Source: Bacteroides intestinalis
GTDB lineage: Bacteria > Bacteroidota > Bacteroidia > Bacteroidales > Bacteroidaceae
Length of the DNA: 64,000 bases
NCBI RefSeq assembly: GCF_003464595.1
Contig: NZ_QRZF01000006.1
Location: forward strand, 310,001-374,000
Direction: 5' to 3'
Numbering within the stretch: position 1 is the stretch's first letter; every line of letters starts with the position of its first letter. The position numbers and the translations under genes were made by a program. The notes under the pieces are model-generated. The model saw nothing but the letters and a program-made list of their open reading frames with translations, was not told the DNA's origin and did not search any database. This document shows positions 55,046 through 62,305 of this stretch, in pieces.

Positions 55046-56413
55046 TTACAGTTTCATACCCCTGCTTTTCCTTTGCTGCTGTATAGGTTGCCGTATGTTC
55101 TGCCTTAACTTCTCGAACTGTTCCTTGAACCACTCGGCAATGGGCTTTCGGTCAATGGCAAGAACCAACCTCGTCCCGTCCGTGGGGTCTTTCAGCACTT
55201 GAAACCCAGCCTTTTCGGTCGTGAATTTCCGTCCGTGTTCCTCCGAGTAGAGTTCCCCCGCATACTCCAACGTCTTTCCCTTGACGAGCGTTGCGGTCTG
55301 CCTTTCATCGAATCCCACAAGGCGGCACAGGTTTTCGATACGGAGCATTTCACGCAGGTAGGGAAACCATGCCGCCGCCTTTGCGATTACCGTTTTCAGA
55401 AACGATATTTCCTGCTTGTGCCTTGTGTCCTTGTCCGCTATCTCCCTGCCGTGCTTTTGCTGCATTTCCCGTATCTCCCGGCTGTGGTCTGCCTGCATGG
55501 TCTGTATTCTGTCTTGCAGGGCTTCGATGGTTTCCTCGTGGTCGGCTACCTCCCTATGCAGGGCGGTGTTCTCCCTTTCCAACGTCTTGACCTTGTTACT
55601 GCCAAAAAGAGAACCGACACTCTCGGCAATGTTGGCGGCTGCAGCAGTTGCCGCCCCTTTCAGCTTCTCGGTCTGTATCTCTTTTTTCGCCTGCCTTAAT
55701 TCCTCCTGCGCCGTTTCTTTCTGCTGCTGCAAATCCACCACCTCCGCTTTCAGACTGTCGGCGAGTTTCTGTATATCCCGATAATACTGCTGCGTGGACT
55801 TGTGGCGAGCTTTCGAGCCGTCTATGCCCCTTTGCAGCCCGTATTTCGCCATCGCTTCGGCATAGGTATCTTGGTAGGACTTCAATTTCAGCCGTGTCAT
55901 AATATCGTCTGCGCACAGTCTCACGGTGTCGGTCGGCTTCTTGCGGTATCGCTTCTTCGTCTGCTCCTCCCGTTTCCTGCGCTTTCGCTCTCCCTTGACG
56001 ATGGGGACGAGTGTGACGTGTATGTGCGGCGTTTCCTCGTCCCTGTGCAAGTGAGCCGCCACGATGTTCTCCTTTCCGAACGTGTCGGCGAAGTATTTCA
56101 GATTGTCGGCGCACCACTCGTCCAAACGCCCCTCTTCCTCTATCCGCTTCATGTCCTCGTGCGTTCCCGATACGTTGATGCGGATAGCCCGTACTTGGTT
56201 GCTTCCGATTTTGCGTGTCAGCCCAGCTTCTTCTAATCTCTGCTGTATAGCCGCCGAACGGTCTTTCACCCCGTTGGGGTATTCGATGAGCCTGCGGTTT
56301 AGGTGCGTGCGTGTGGGGTCGGCGTTCTTCGGTATGATGAAACGCTCGATATGTGCGGTCGTTCCGCTGTCGCTGCCGTGCGCCTTTTCCATGTGTAAAA
56401 CTACGAAACCCAT
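55046..56413 (-). CDS. MobV-type relaxase (Mob/Pre family)
   Basis: A 455-aa plasmid-mobilization relaxase that would nick the element's transfer origin and lead the strand into a recipient. The N-terminal Mob_Pre signature is GFVVLHMEKAHGSDS followed by TAHIERFIIP, and the metal-binding HxH lies in HRDEETPHIHVTLVPI. Residues about 215-345 form a long coiled coil (DLQQQKETAQEELRQAKKEI and onward), and the C-terminus is basic. It is codon-rich in G and C compared with the flanking locus. An overlapping frame (55596-56444) is only a shadow. It is likely mobilized by a resident conjugative element. Confidence 0.88.
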   Translation of the reverse strand: MGFVVLHMEKAHGSDSGTTAHIERFIIPKNADPTRTHLNRRLIEYPNGVKDRSAAIQQRLEEAGLTRKIGSNQVRAIRINVSGTHEDMKRIEEEGRLDEWCADNLKYFADTFGKENIVAAHLHRDEETPHIHVTLVPIVKGERKRRKREEQTKKRYRKKPTDTVRLCADDIMTRLKLKSYQDTYAEAMAKYGLQRGIDGSKARHKSTQQYYRDIQKLADSLKAEVVDLQQQKETAQEELRQAKKEIQTEKLKGAATAAAANIAESVGSLFGSNKVKTLERENTALHREVADHEETIEALQDRIQTMQADHSREIREMQQKHGREIADKDTRHKQEISFLKTVIAKAAAWFPYLREMLRIENLCRLVGFDERQTATLVKGKTLEYAGELYSEEHGRKFTTEKAGFQVLKDPTDGTRLVLAIDRKPIAEWFKEQFEKLRQNIRQPIQQQRKSRGMKL

Positions 56414-56433
56414 ATATTCCTTTCTTTTCTGGC

Positions 56434-56462
56434 TTGTGAAACAATAAATCTGACTATCTTTG
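56434..56462 (+). promoter_or_regulatory. Near-consensus plus-strand promoter inside the element
   Basis: TTG (56434-56436), an 18-bp spacer, then TATCTTTG (56455-56462) match the Bacteroides -33/-7 pattern. It points away from the relaxase start and into a hairpin-rich stretch with no gene. Transcription would begin near 56469. Confidence 0.55.
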
Positions 56463-56938
56463 AGGGCGGCGAAATGCCGTCCCCGATGGGGTGTGCAGAG
56501 GGGCTTGCCCCTTGCCTTATTGGGGAATTTTCAGCGATACGTAGTATTGCGGCTCGGAAAATTCCCTAATAAGCTACGGTATTTTCTCCGTAAATACCCT
56601 GCGGCGTGCCGTCTGCCTGCCTTTCGGCTATGGCTGTCCCTGCCGTCTGCTTACCCATATAACCCCACCTTATTTTTCCCCTTTCGGTCGGTGGGTGGCG
56701 GGGCGGTCGTTTTCGTTTTCAAAGGCTCTTTTGCATGGGGCGGTCGGATACAAGGTTTTCCCGATAAATACACTCGCAGCGAAGCGAGAGGAAGATTTAT
56801 CGGGAAACGGCGCAGCCGCCCGACCTTTTAGCCGACGGAAAGCCCCGTGCTTGCTTTGCCTTTGTAAACGGAAATGATTGCTCCGCTTTCTTCTGAAAAG
56901 AGAAATAGACCCTGCAATATATATCACCATAGTGATAG
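56463..56938 (+). ncRNA. Candidate structured RNA or transfer-origin region
   Basis: No convincing protein is encoded. Downstream of the promoter come a GGGCGGC/GCCGTCC hairpin, an AGGGGC-tt-GCCCCT hairpin, a 17-bp near-perfect stem (56516-56532 with 56557-56573; one mismatch) with a second near-palindrome in its loop, GGTATTT/AATACC, and a 13-bp stem TTTCCCGATAAAT/ATTTATCGGGAAA (56757-56769 with 56795-56807). TATCAC-cata-GTGATA (56922-56937) may be an operator for the adjacent DNA-binding protein. oriT of a MobV element is usually just upstream of mob, so part of this may be oriT. Confidence 0.4.
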
Positions 56939-56991
56939 GTTTGCATGTTGGCATGTTGGCATGCTGGTACGTTTGCATGTTGCTATGTTGG
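56939..56991. repeat. 8-bp tandem repeats
   Basis: On the minus strand units such as AACATGCC, AACATGCA and AACGTACC follow one another every 8 bp, about six copies, ending just past the stop of the small DNA-binding protein gene. Iteron-like, but the units are short and degenerate. Confidence 0.6.
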
Positions 56992-56998
56992 TATATCA

Positions 56999-57391
56999 TC
57001 ACGCTTTCCAACGGCTGTTGGGCTTGCCGTCCGAAACAACCGACACGAACACCGTCGTTTTTTCTTTTCGCACGTGCATAATCCTTTCCAGCAATGCCTT
57101 GCGGACTTTCGCCGCCCCGAACGATTCGACACGGAAAGCGAGGGCGGCTATCGTTTCGAGGTTGTAAACCTCCGCGCTGTATCTGTCCGATATGCGGATA
57201 ATGCGCTTTATGTCATATATACTCAAAACTCCGCTTTTGCAGAGTGCCTTTATCCCTGCCCGAACCGTCGGGGCGATAACCCCGAACAGTTCGCAGATTT
57301 CCCACTCGGTCATGGCGGTTGCACCTATATCGCTCGGCAGGGAGATATTGCCCCGCTCGTCCATCGTGATAATGTTCCTTTCTTCTTTCAT
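56999..57391 (-). CDS. Small helix-turn-helix protein of the element
   Basis: 130 aa from the ATG at 57391 (the longer open frame to 57640 is out-of-frame integrase sequence). The middle region MTEWEICELFGVIAPTVRAG reads as a helix-turn-helix, followed by a basic C-terminus. It starts 17 bp after the recombinase stop, so both are probably one transcript. It may act as accessory factor in excision or regulate relaxase expression. Confidence 0.6.
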   Translation of the reverse strand: MKEERNIITMDERGNISLPSDIGATAMTEWEICELFGVIAPTVRAGIKALCKSGVLSIYDIKRIIRISDRYSAEVYNLETIAALAFRVESFGAAKVRKALLERIMHVRKEKTTVFVSVVSDGKPNSRWKA

Positions 57392-57408
57392 CGGTATTCT
57401 GCTTTTAA

Positions 57409-58641
57409 TTAGATGGCTCGGCAGATATTCTTCTCCATGTCCTCCAACTTGTGCGACAAGGTTTCCATGTCTTGGCTTATCTTCTGGGCGGTGATTTTGG
57501 CGTAAATTTGGGTGGTTTTTATGTTCGTGTGTCCCAAAAGGCGGCTTACGGTTTCGATGGGTACGCCGTGCGACAAAAGCACGGTCGTGGCGTTCGTGTG
57601 TCTTGCGACATGATAGGTCAAACGTACCTTGAAGCCACATTGCCTGCCTATCTCTTTGAGTATCTTGTTGCAGCTTCCGTTACTCGGAACGGGGAAAACA
57701 TGACCGTCCCGAGCCAGTCCCTTGTACTTCTCGATGATACGCTTGGGAACATCCAAAAGGCGGATGTTCGATTCGGTGTTGGTTTTCTTTCTTCGGGTGA
57801 TTATCCAAAGATTGCCGTCGAAGAAGGTTTGCAGGCGGTCGGCGGTGAGGTTCTTCACGTCCGAATACGCCAGACCCGTGAACACGGAAAAGACGAACAA
57901 GTCCCGTACAAGCTCGTGGGTGGCGTTCTTCATCGGTGCGTCCATGAGCGTCTGTATCTCCGTTCGGGTGAGGTAGCCCCTGTCCACGCTTTCGGGAGAG
58001 TTGATATATCCGGCAAAGGGATTAAAGGGCAAACGTCCGTCGTTCCTCGCAATGGAAACGATGTGTTTCAACACAATCATGTAGCCCCACACGGTATTGG
58101 TACGGCATTTCTTCTCCGTGCGCAAAAAATACTCGAAATCGTTGATGAATGTGAGGTTGAGTTCCTTTAACGGAATATCCTCACGCTTGTAGCTGTGGGG
58201 CAGGAACTCCCGAATATGGTTACAGACCGTCCGGTAACGGGTAAATGTACCTTGCGCCCTGCTGTGTCCGACTTTCTTCTCAAACTCGGCGTTGTGCTGC
58301 TCAAACAGCTTCAGCAAAGTTTCCTGCTTGACGCCGATACCGAGATAGGCGTCTTTGAGTTTGGCGGCGGTTACATAACCGTCCGTCTGCATCAGTTCTT
58401 GATAGCGGCGGTTTACCTCCACACGGATTTTATCTACCGCAAGGTTGATTCTCTGTGCTTCGACGCTCTTGCCCGAAGCACGGCTGTTCTTCACGTCCCA
58501 CAACCGTGGGGGAACATCCATTTTGCAACTGAACTGTTTAATCTCGCCGTCCACCGTGATACGGCACATCAGAGGCAGGTTGCCGTTCGGCTTCTCGCTG
58601 CCTTTCTTCACGTAAAATAATACCTTGAATGTACTACGCAT
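57409..58641 (-). CDS. Tyrosine recombinase (integrase)
   Basis: A 410-aa site-specific recombinase that would integrate and excise the element. An N-terminal arm-binding domain (about 1-90) and a SAM-like core-binding domain (about 105-210) precede the catalytic domain. Catalytic residues are His344 and Arg347 (HVARH), His371 (LLGHTN) and nucleophile Tyr380 (QIYAKI). The first conserved arginine is replaced by Ala258 in FTGLAYSDV, a substitution I associate with Bacteroides IntDOT-like integrases. It lies next to the right end of the element, with its promoter inside an inverted repeat. Confidence 0.93.
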   Translation of the reverse strand: MRSTFKVLFYVKKGSEKPNGNLPLMCRITVDGEIKQFSCKMDVPPRLWDVKNSRASGKSVEAQRINLAVDKIRVEVNRRYQELMQTDGYVTAAKLKDAYLGIGVKQETLLKLFEQHNAEFEKKVGHSRAQGTFTRYRTVCNHIREFLPHSYKREDIPLKELNLTFINDFEYFLRTEKKCRTNTVWGYMIVLKHIVSIARNDGRLPFNPFAGYINSPESVDRGYLTRTEIQTLMDAPMKNATHELVRDLFVFSVFTGLAYSDVKNLTADRLQTFFDGNLWIITRRKKTNTESNIRLLDVPKRIIEKYKGLARDGHVFPVPSNGSCNKILKEIGRQCGFKVRLTYHVARHTNATTVLLSHGVPIETVSRLLGHTNIKTTQIYAKITAQKISQDMETLSHKLEDMEKNICRAI

Positions 58642-58685
58642 AACTCACTCCTTTTTTGGTTACAAAATTAGTTATTAGTGAGTTA
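58641..58685 (-). promoter_or_regulatory. Integrase promoter flanked by inverted repeat
   Basis: TAATTTTG (58670-58663, minus strand) fits the -7 box. TAACTCACT (58641-58649, overlapping the start codon) and AGTGAGTTA (58677-58685) are exact complements on either side of it, a plausible operator pair. Confidence 0.5.
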
Positions 58686-58740
58686 CCGACAGCTATGTAA
58701 ATCGATGCAAAACGCAGAAACAGAACCGTTTAGCAAGAAA

Positions 58741-58807
58741 TCTGCACCCGTTACGGGAGTAACGAGGTGGTAACTGAACTTCTGCACCGTTTGGCTTCGA
58801 GGTGGTA
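58741..58807. repeat. Imperfect direct repeats near the right end
   Basis: TCTGCACC at 58741 and 58781, each followed by CGAGGTGGTA (58763-58772 and 58798-58807). They may be arm-type recombinase sites. The remainder of 58686-58888 has no gene. Confidence 0.5.
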
Positions 58808-58888
58808 TTTCGTTGGCTCTGTCCCATAGAAAAACAAAGCGTAACGAACGCTCTATCAGCTAATTCGCTACGCTCTGCCCAAATTTAC

Positions 58889-58909
58889 TTTTTCGCTATG
58901 TGTTTATTT
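58889..58909. repeat. Right inverted end of the element
   Basis: The reverse complement reads AAATAAACacaTAGCGAA, pairing with the left end at 50910-50930. Confidence 0.55.
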
Positions 58910-59143
58910 TAATTCGTACCGGTCTTTTAAGAATCCTCGGTTAGGTTGCTATGGGTGAAATCTGTCCGAAATGGGGCACATTTTGTCTGCAAAACAATTT
59001 GTGCCACTCTATATGACTCAATGGTCAGGTGCTTGTCTTGTAGATTCCATTCATTTGCACTGTTTTAGTAAGTGTATATGCGATACTAAAATATTGACCA
59101 TGGTTATTCCTTATTTAATAATGTTATGTAAAATCACTTTTTT
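58910..59143 (+). promoter_or_regulatory. SusC upstream region, host side of the insertion
   Basis: GGCACA (58975-58980) and TGTGCC (59000-59005) enclose a smaller TTTTG-tctg-CAAAA hairpin. ACAATTTGTGCCAC (58994-59007) repeats the GH95 upstream motif. TTCATTTG (59050-59057) is a one-mismatch -7 box. The element ends about 65 bp before these signals, so the SusC promoter may be intact. Confidence 0.4.
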
Positions 59144-62100
59144 ATGAAAAACAAATTGTGGATTTTTATTTTTGCTTTCTTGGCCATATGTCCCGGCAAG
59201 AGCTTAGGAGACGAAAAACGTTCCGAAGCTGTGGCTGTAACACAACAAGACAAGGAAAGAGTAGTAACGGGAGAGGTCTTTGATGACCAAGGCCCGATTA
59301 TTGGTGCTACTGTCAGGGTGAAAGGTACCCAGAATGGTAAGATTACGGATTTAGATGGTAAGTTTACCTTAAGTGTTCCGATTGGTGCTACCATTGTGGT
59401 GTCCTTTGTGGGGTACGAAGACAAGGAAATTGTCTATAAAGGTGAGAGCAAGCTGAAGATTTCAATGGCTGAAAGTGCTACGCTGTTAGAGGAAGTACAG
59501 GTTATTGCCTATGGTACTACGAAGAAAGTAACCGTTACCGGTGCTTTATCCTCAGTGAAATCAGATGAAATTATGAAATCTCCGGTAGGAAGTATTGCCA
59601 ATGCATTGAGTGGTAAGGTTCCCGGATTATCCAGTGTACAGAGTAGCGGTCAGCCGGGAGCTGATGATGCAACGCTGTATGTGCGTGGTGTAGGTTCCTT
59701 GTCTACCGGTTTGTCCGCTCCATTATGTCTGGTCGATGGAGTGGAACGTTCGTTCACCCAATTAGACCCCAATGAAGTGGAAGATATTACCGTATTGAAA
59801 GATGCTTCTGCTACAGCCGTGTTTGGTGTGCGTGGTGCCAATGGCGTTATCCTGGTGACAACGAAGCGCGGACAATCCGGTAAAGCTAAAATAACTTTCT
59901 CCACCAGTGCCGGTCTTCAGATGCCTACCAATATTCCGGAGTTTGCTAACAGTTACGACTATGCAATGACATATAATGCTGCCCAACTGCGTGACGGTGT
60001 TGCTGAAGACAAACTGATATTTACAGATGCAATGCTGGAAGGTTTCCGTACACATAGTAACCCGATTCTTTATGCCGATACGGACTGGACGGATTTACTG
60101 ATTAAAAATTCCGCACTGCAGACACAACATAATATGACAATTTCCGGTGGTTCCGACCGGGTACGTTATTTTGCTTCCTTAGGTGTATTTACCCAAAAGG
60201 GACTTTTTGAGACTTTCCATGAAAATGATCGTGGTTTTAGCTATAACCGCTATAACTATCGTATCAATATGGATATAGATGTGACGAAAACCACCTCTAT
60301 GAAGATCAATCTGGGAGGACGTCTTACTGACAAGACGGAGCCTAACTATAACAACGGTACTTATACTGATATCTCTTATTTGTATGACAACATTTACAGT
60401 GCCGTACCTTTTTCGGGAGCTGGAATTGTGGATGGTAAATGGATTTCCGTCAATAAATCGGTATTTGGCAATTTCGGTGTTATTAATGATGGACTGAATA
60501 CATATTACGGTAAAGGGTACACCACTACAGGCGGAAATGTGATTAACTTCGACTTTTCTCTGGAACAGAAACTTGATGTTCTCACAAAAGGCTTAAAAGC
60601 ACATATTAAAGGAGCTTATAATAGTGGTGTGACTGATAAACGACGCCGTGAAGGAAAAGCCGACCAATATGAGGCCTACCTTACAGAAAGTGGCGAGACT
60701 TTGATAAGAAAGATACAAGAAGCACAGACTATGGGTTGGACACAGGAGGCCGGACAGTCCCGTGACTGGTATCTTGAAGCAGCTTTGAATTTCCAAAGAG
60801 ATTTTGGATTACATCATGTCTCTGCTCTGGCTATGTACAATCAAACAATGAAATATTATCCCAGCAAAAATACAGGTATTCCCCGTAGTTACGTAGGCTT
60901 TGTGGGACGTGCCACTTATGATTACAAAACTCGTTATCTATTAGACCTTAGTATTGGTTATAATGGTTCGGAGAACTTTGCAGAAGGGAAGCGTTTCGGT
61001 ACATTCCCTGCCGGTTCAGTCGGTTGGATTATCTCTGAAGAGAAGTTTATGGAGCCACTGAAACCTTATGTCAGTTACTTGAAACTACGTGCATCTTATG
61101 GTATTGTAGGTAATGATATCGTTTCTGATGGATCACGTTTCCTTTATTTGCCCGATAGTTATATCATCAGTACAGCGGGAGGTAATAATACTACAGGCAT
61201 TTATAGTTTCGGTTCTACTACCAATAATTTTCTTCCGGGTGCCAAAGAGTCGAAGGTTGGAAATCCGGATGTAACTTGGGAGACTGCTGCAAAACAGAAT
61301 TATGGTGTTGATTTGCATTTCTTCGATAGCCATCTGAAAACTTCTTTCGATTACTTCATCGAGCATCGTAAAGACATTTTAATTTCCCGTCAGGTAAACC
61401 CTGGTTATCTGGCAATTTCTCTACCTATTGTAAATATGGGTAAAGTGGACAATAAAGGTTTTGAGGTAACTGCACGTTGGGAAGATGCAATCAGGGATTT
61501 TAGTTATTACATCGGTACCAGTTGGTCCTATGCCAAGAATAAAGTTATTTTCAAAGATGAAATTCCCCAGCCTTATGAATGGATGTGTGAAACCGGACGT
61601 CCGGTTGGGCAACAATTCGGCTATGTAAATGACGGCTTCTTTACGGAAGAGGATGCTGCTAATTATGAATCTTTGAAAGGAAAAGAAAATGGCATTCCCG
61701 ATCATGGTTCCGGTTTCTCACCCATAGCCGGAGATGTGAAGTATAAAGACCTGAACAAGGACGGTAAGATTGATGCAAATGATATATCGGCTATTGGTTA
61801 TCCTACCTATCCACTTCTAAATGGTAATATGCAGTTAGGCTTTTCCTGGAAAGGCTTTGACCTGAGTATGACGTGGGCAGGTGCATTCCAGACTTCCCGT
61901 CTTGTAAGTCGTATCTATCGTACTCCATTTGGAGAAACGGGCACAAATTCACTTCTTCAATATATGATTGATGATGCTTGGACAGCTGAAAAAGGGAATA
62001 GTGCAAAAGCGCCTGCCATTTCTTTGAGTGGTAGTAAAACCAATAACTATAAAGACTCGGATTTATGGTTGCGTGATGCTTCCTATATTCGTCTGAAGAA

Positions 62101-62293
62101 CATTGAGGTAGGTTATTCTTTCCCCAAAGCTATGTTACAGAAATTCCGTATCAGTTCTTTGCGCCTCTCTCTCTCCGGATATAATCTGTTGACATTTAGT
62201 GATCTGGACTTCTGTGACCCTGAATCTAATCCGGATGGACGCGCCTATCCGTTGATTAAAGTCGTGAATTTTGGTTTAAAAATAGGATTTTAA
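59144..62293 (+). CDS. SusC/RagA-family TonB-dependent outer membrane transporter (locus 2)
   Basis: A 1049-aa TonB-dependent importer. Signal peptide ends near KSLGDEK (about residue 24), then the carboxypeptidase-D-like domain VTGEVFDDQGPIIGATVRVK, a plug with PLCLVDGVERSFTQLDPNE and VLKDASATAVFGVRGANGVILVTTKRG, and a barrel ending NFGLKIGF. It continues the lyase-fucosidase locus beyond the inserted element and is followed 12 bp later by its SusD partner. Substrate presumed to be the glycan sensed by HTCS2. Confidence 0.95.
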   Translation: MKNKLWIFIFAFLAICPGKSLGDEKRSEAVAVTQQDKERVVTGEVFDDQGPIIGATVRVKGTQNGKITDLDGKFTLSVPIGATIVVSFVGYEDKEIVYKGESKLKISMAESATLLEEVQVIAYGTTKKVTVTGALSSVKSDEIMKSPVGSIANALSGKVPGLSSVQSSGQPGADDATLYVRGVGSLSTGLSAPLCLVDGVERSFTQLDPNEVEDITVLKDASATAVFGVRGANGVILVTTKRGQSGKAKITFSTSAGLQMPTNIPEFANSYDYAMTYNAAQLRDGVAEDKLIFTDAMLEGFRTHSNPILYADTDWTDLLIKNSALQTQHNMTISGGSDRVRYFASLGVFTQKGLFETFHENDRGFSYNRYNYRINMDIDVTKTTSMKINLGGRLTDKTEPNYNNGTYTDISYLYDNIYSAVPFSGAGIVDGKWISVNKSVFGNFGVINDGLNTYYGKGYTTTGGNVINFDFSLEQKLDVLTKGLKAHIKGAYNSGVTDKRRREGKADQYEAYLTESGETLIRKIQEAQTMGWTQEAGQSRDWYLEAALNFQRDFGLHHVSALAMYNQTMKYYPSKNTGIPRSYVGFVGRATYDYKTRYLLDLSIGYNGSENFAEGKRFGTFPAGSVGWIISEEKFMEPLKPYVSYLKLRASYGIVGNDIVSDGSRFLYLPDSYIISTAGGNNTTGIYSFGSTTNNFLPGAKESKVGNPDVTWETAAKQNYGVDLHFFDSHLKTSFDYFIEHRKDILISRQVNPGYLAISLPIVNMGKVDNKGFEVTARWEDAIRDFSYYIGTSWSYAKNKVIFKDEIPQPYEWMCETGRPVGQQFGYVNDGFFTEEDAANYESLKGKENGIPDHGSGFSPIAGDVKYKDLNKDGKIDANDISAIGYPTYPLLNGNMQLGFSWKGFDLSMTWAGAFQTSRLVSRIYRTPFGETGTNSLLQYMIDDAWTAEKGNSAKAPAISLSGSKTNNYKDSDLWLRDASYIRLKNIEVGYSFPKAMLQKFRISSLRLSLSGYNLLTFSDLDFCDPESNPDGRAYPLIKVVNFGLKIGF

Positions 62294-62305
62294 TAAACAG
62301 TTATT

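Larger units (their letters stand above)
50910..58909. mobile_element. Mobilizable element, about 8.0 kb, carrying ermF
   Basis: The ends are imperfect inverted repeats of 21 nt (50910-50930 and 58889-58909). Between them are a tyrosine recombinase next to the right end, a small DNA-binding protein, a MobV-type relaxase, and cargo including ermF. There are no type IV secretion genes, so transfer would need a helper conjugative element. Layout (one recombinase, one mobilization protein, inverted ends) recalls the small Bacteroides mobilizable transposons of the Tn5520 kind. Base composition of the recombinase-relaxase part looks GC-richer than the flanks. Exact ends and any target duplication are not proven. 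Confidence 0.75.

Noticed and set aside
55596..56444. A 282-residue frame overlapping the relaxase
   Set aside because: It is an out-of-frame reading of the GC-rich relaxase gene, arginine- and glutamate-rich, with no domain.
56670..57011. A 113-residue frame in the relaxase upstream region
   Set aside because: It is built partly from the 8-bp repeats and hairpins and has no plausible domain or start signal.
57392..57640. Upstream extension of the small DNA-binding protein
   Set aside because: It reads the integrase gene out of frame; the ATG at 57391 gives a compact protein just after the integrase stop.
50910..58909. Classification as a full conjugative transposon or an NBU element
   Set aside because: There are no transfer-apparatus genes, and no tRNA end is visible at either boundary, which NBU-type integration would lead one to expect.
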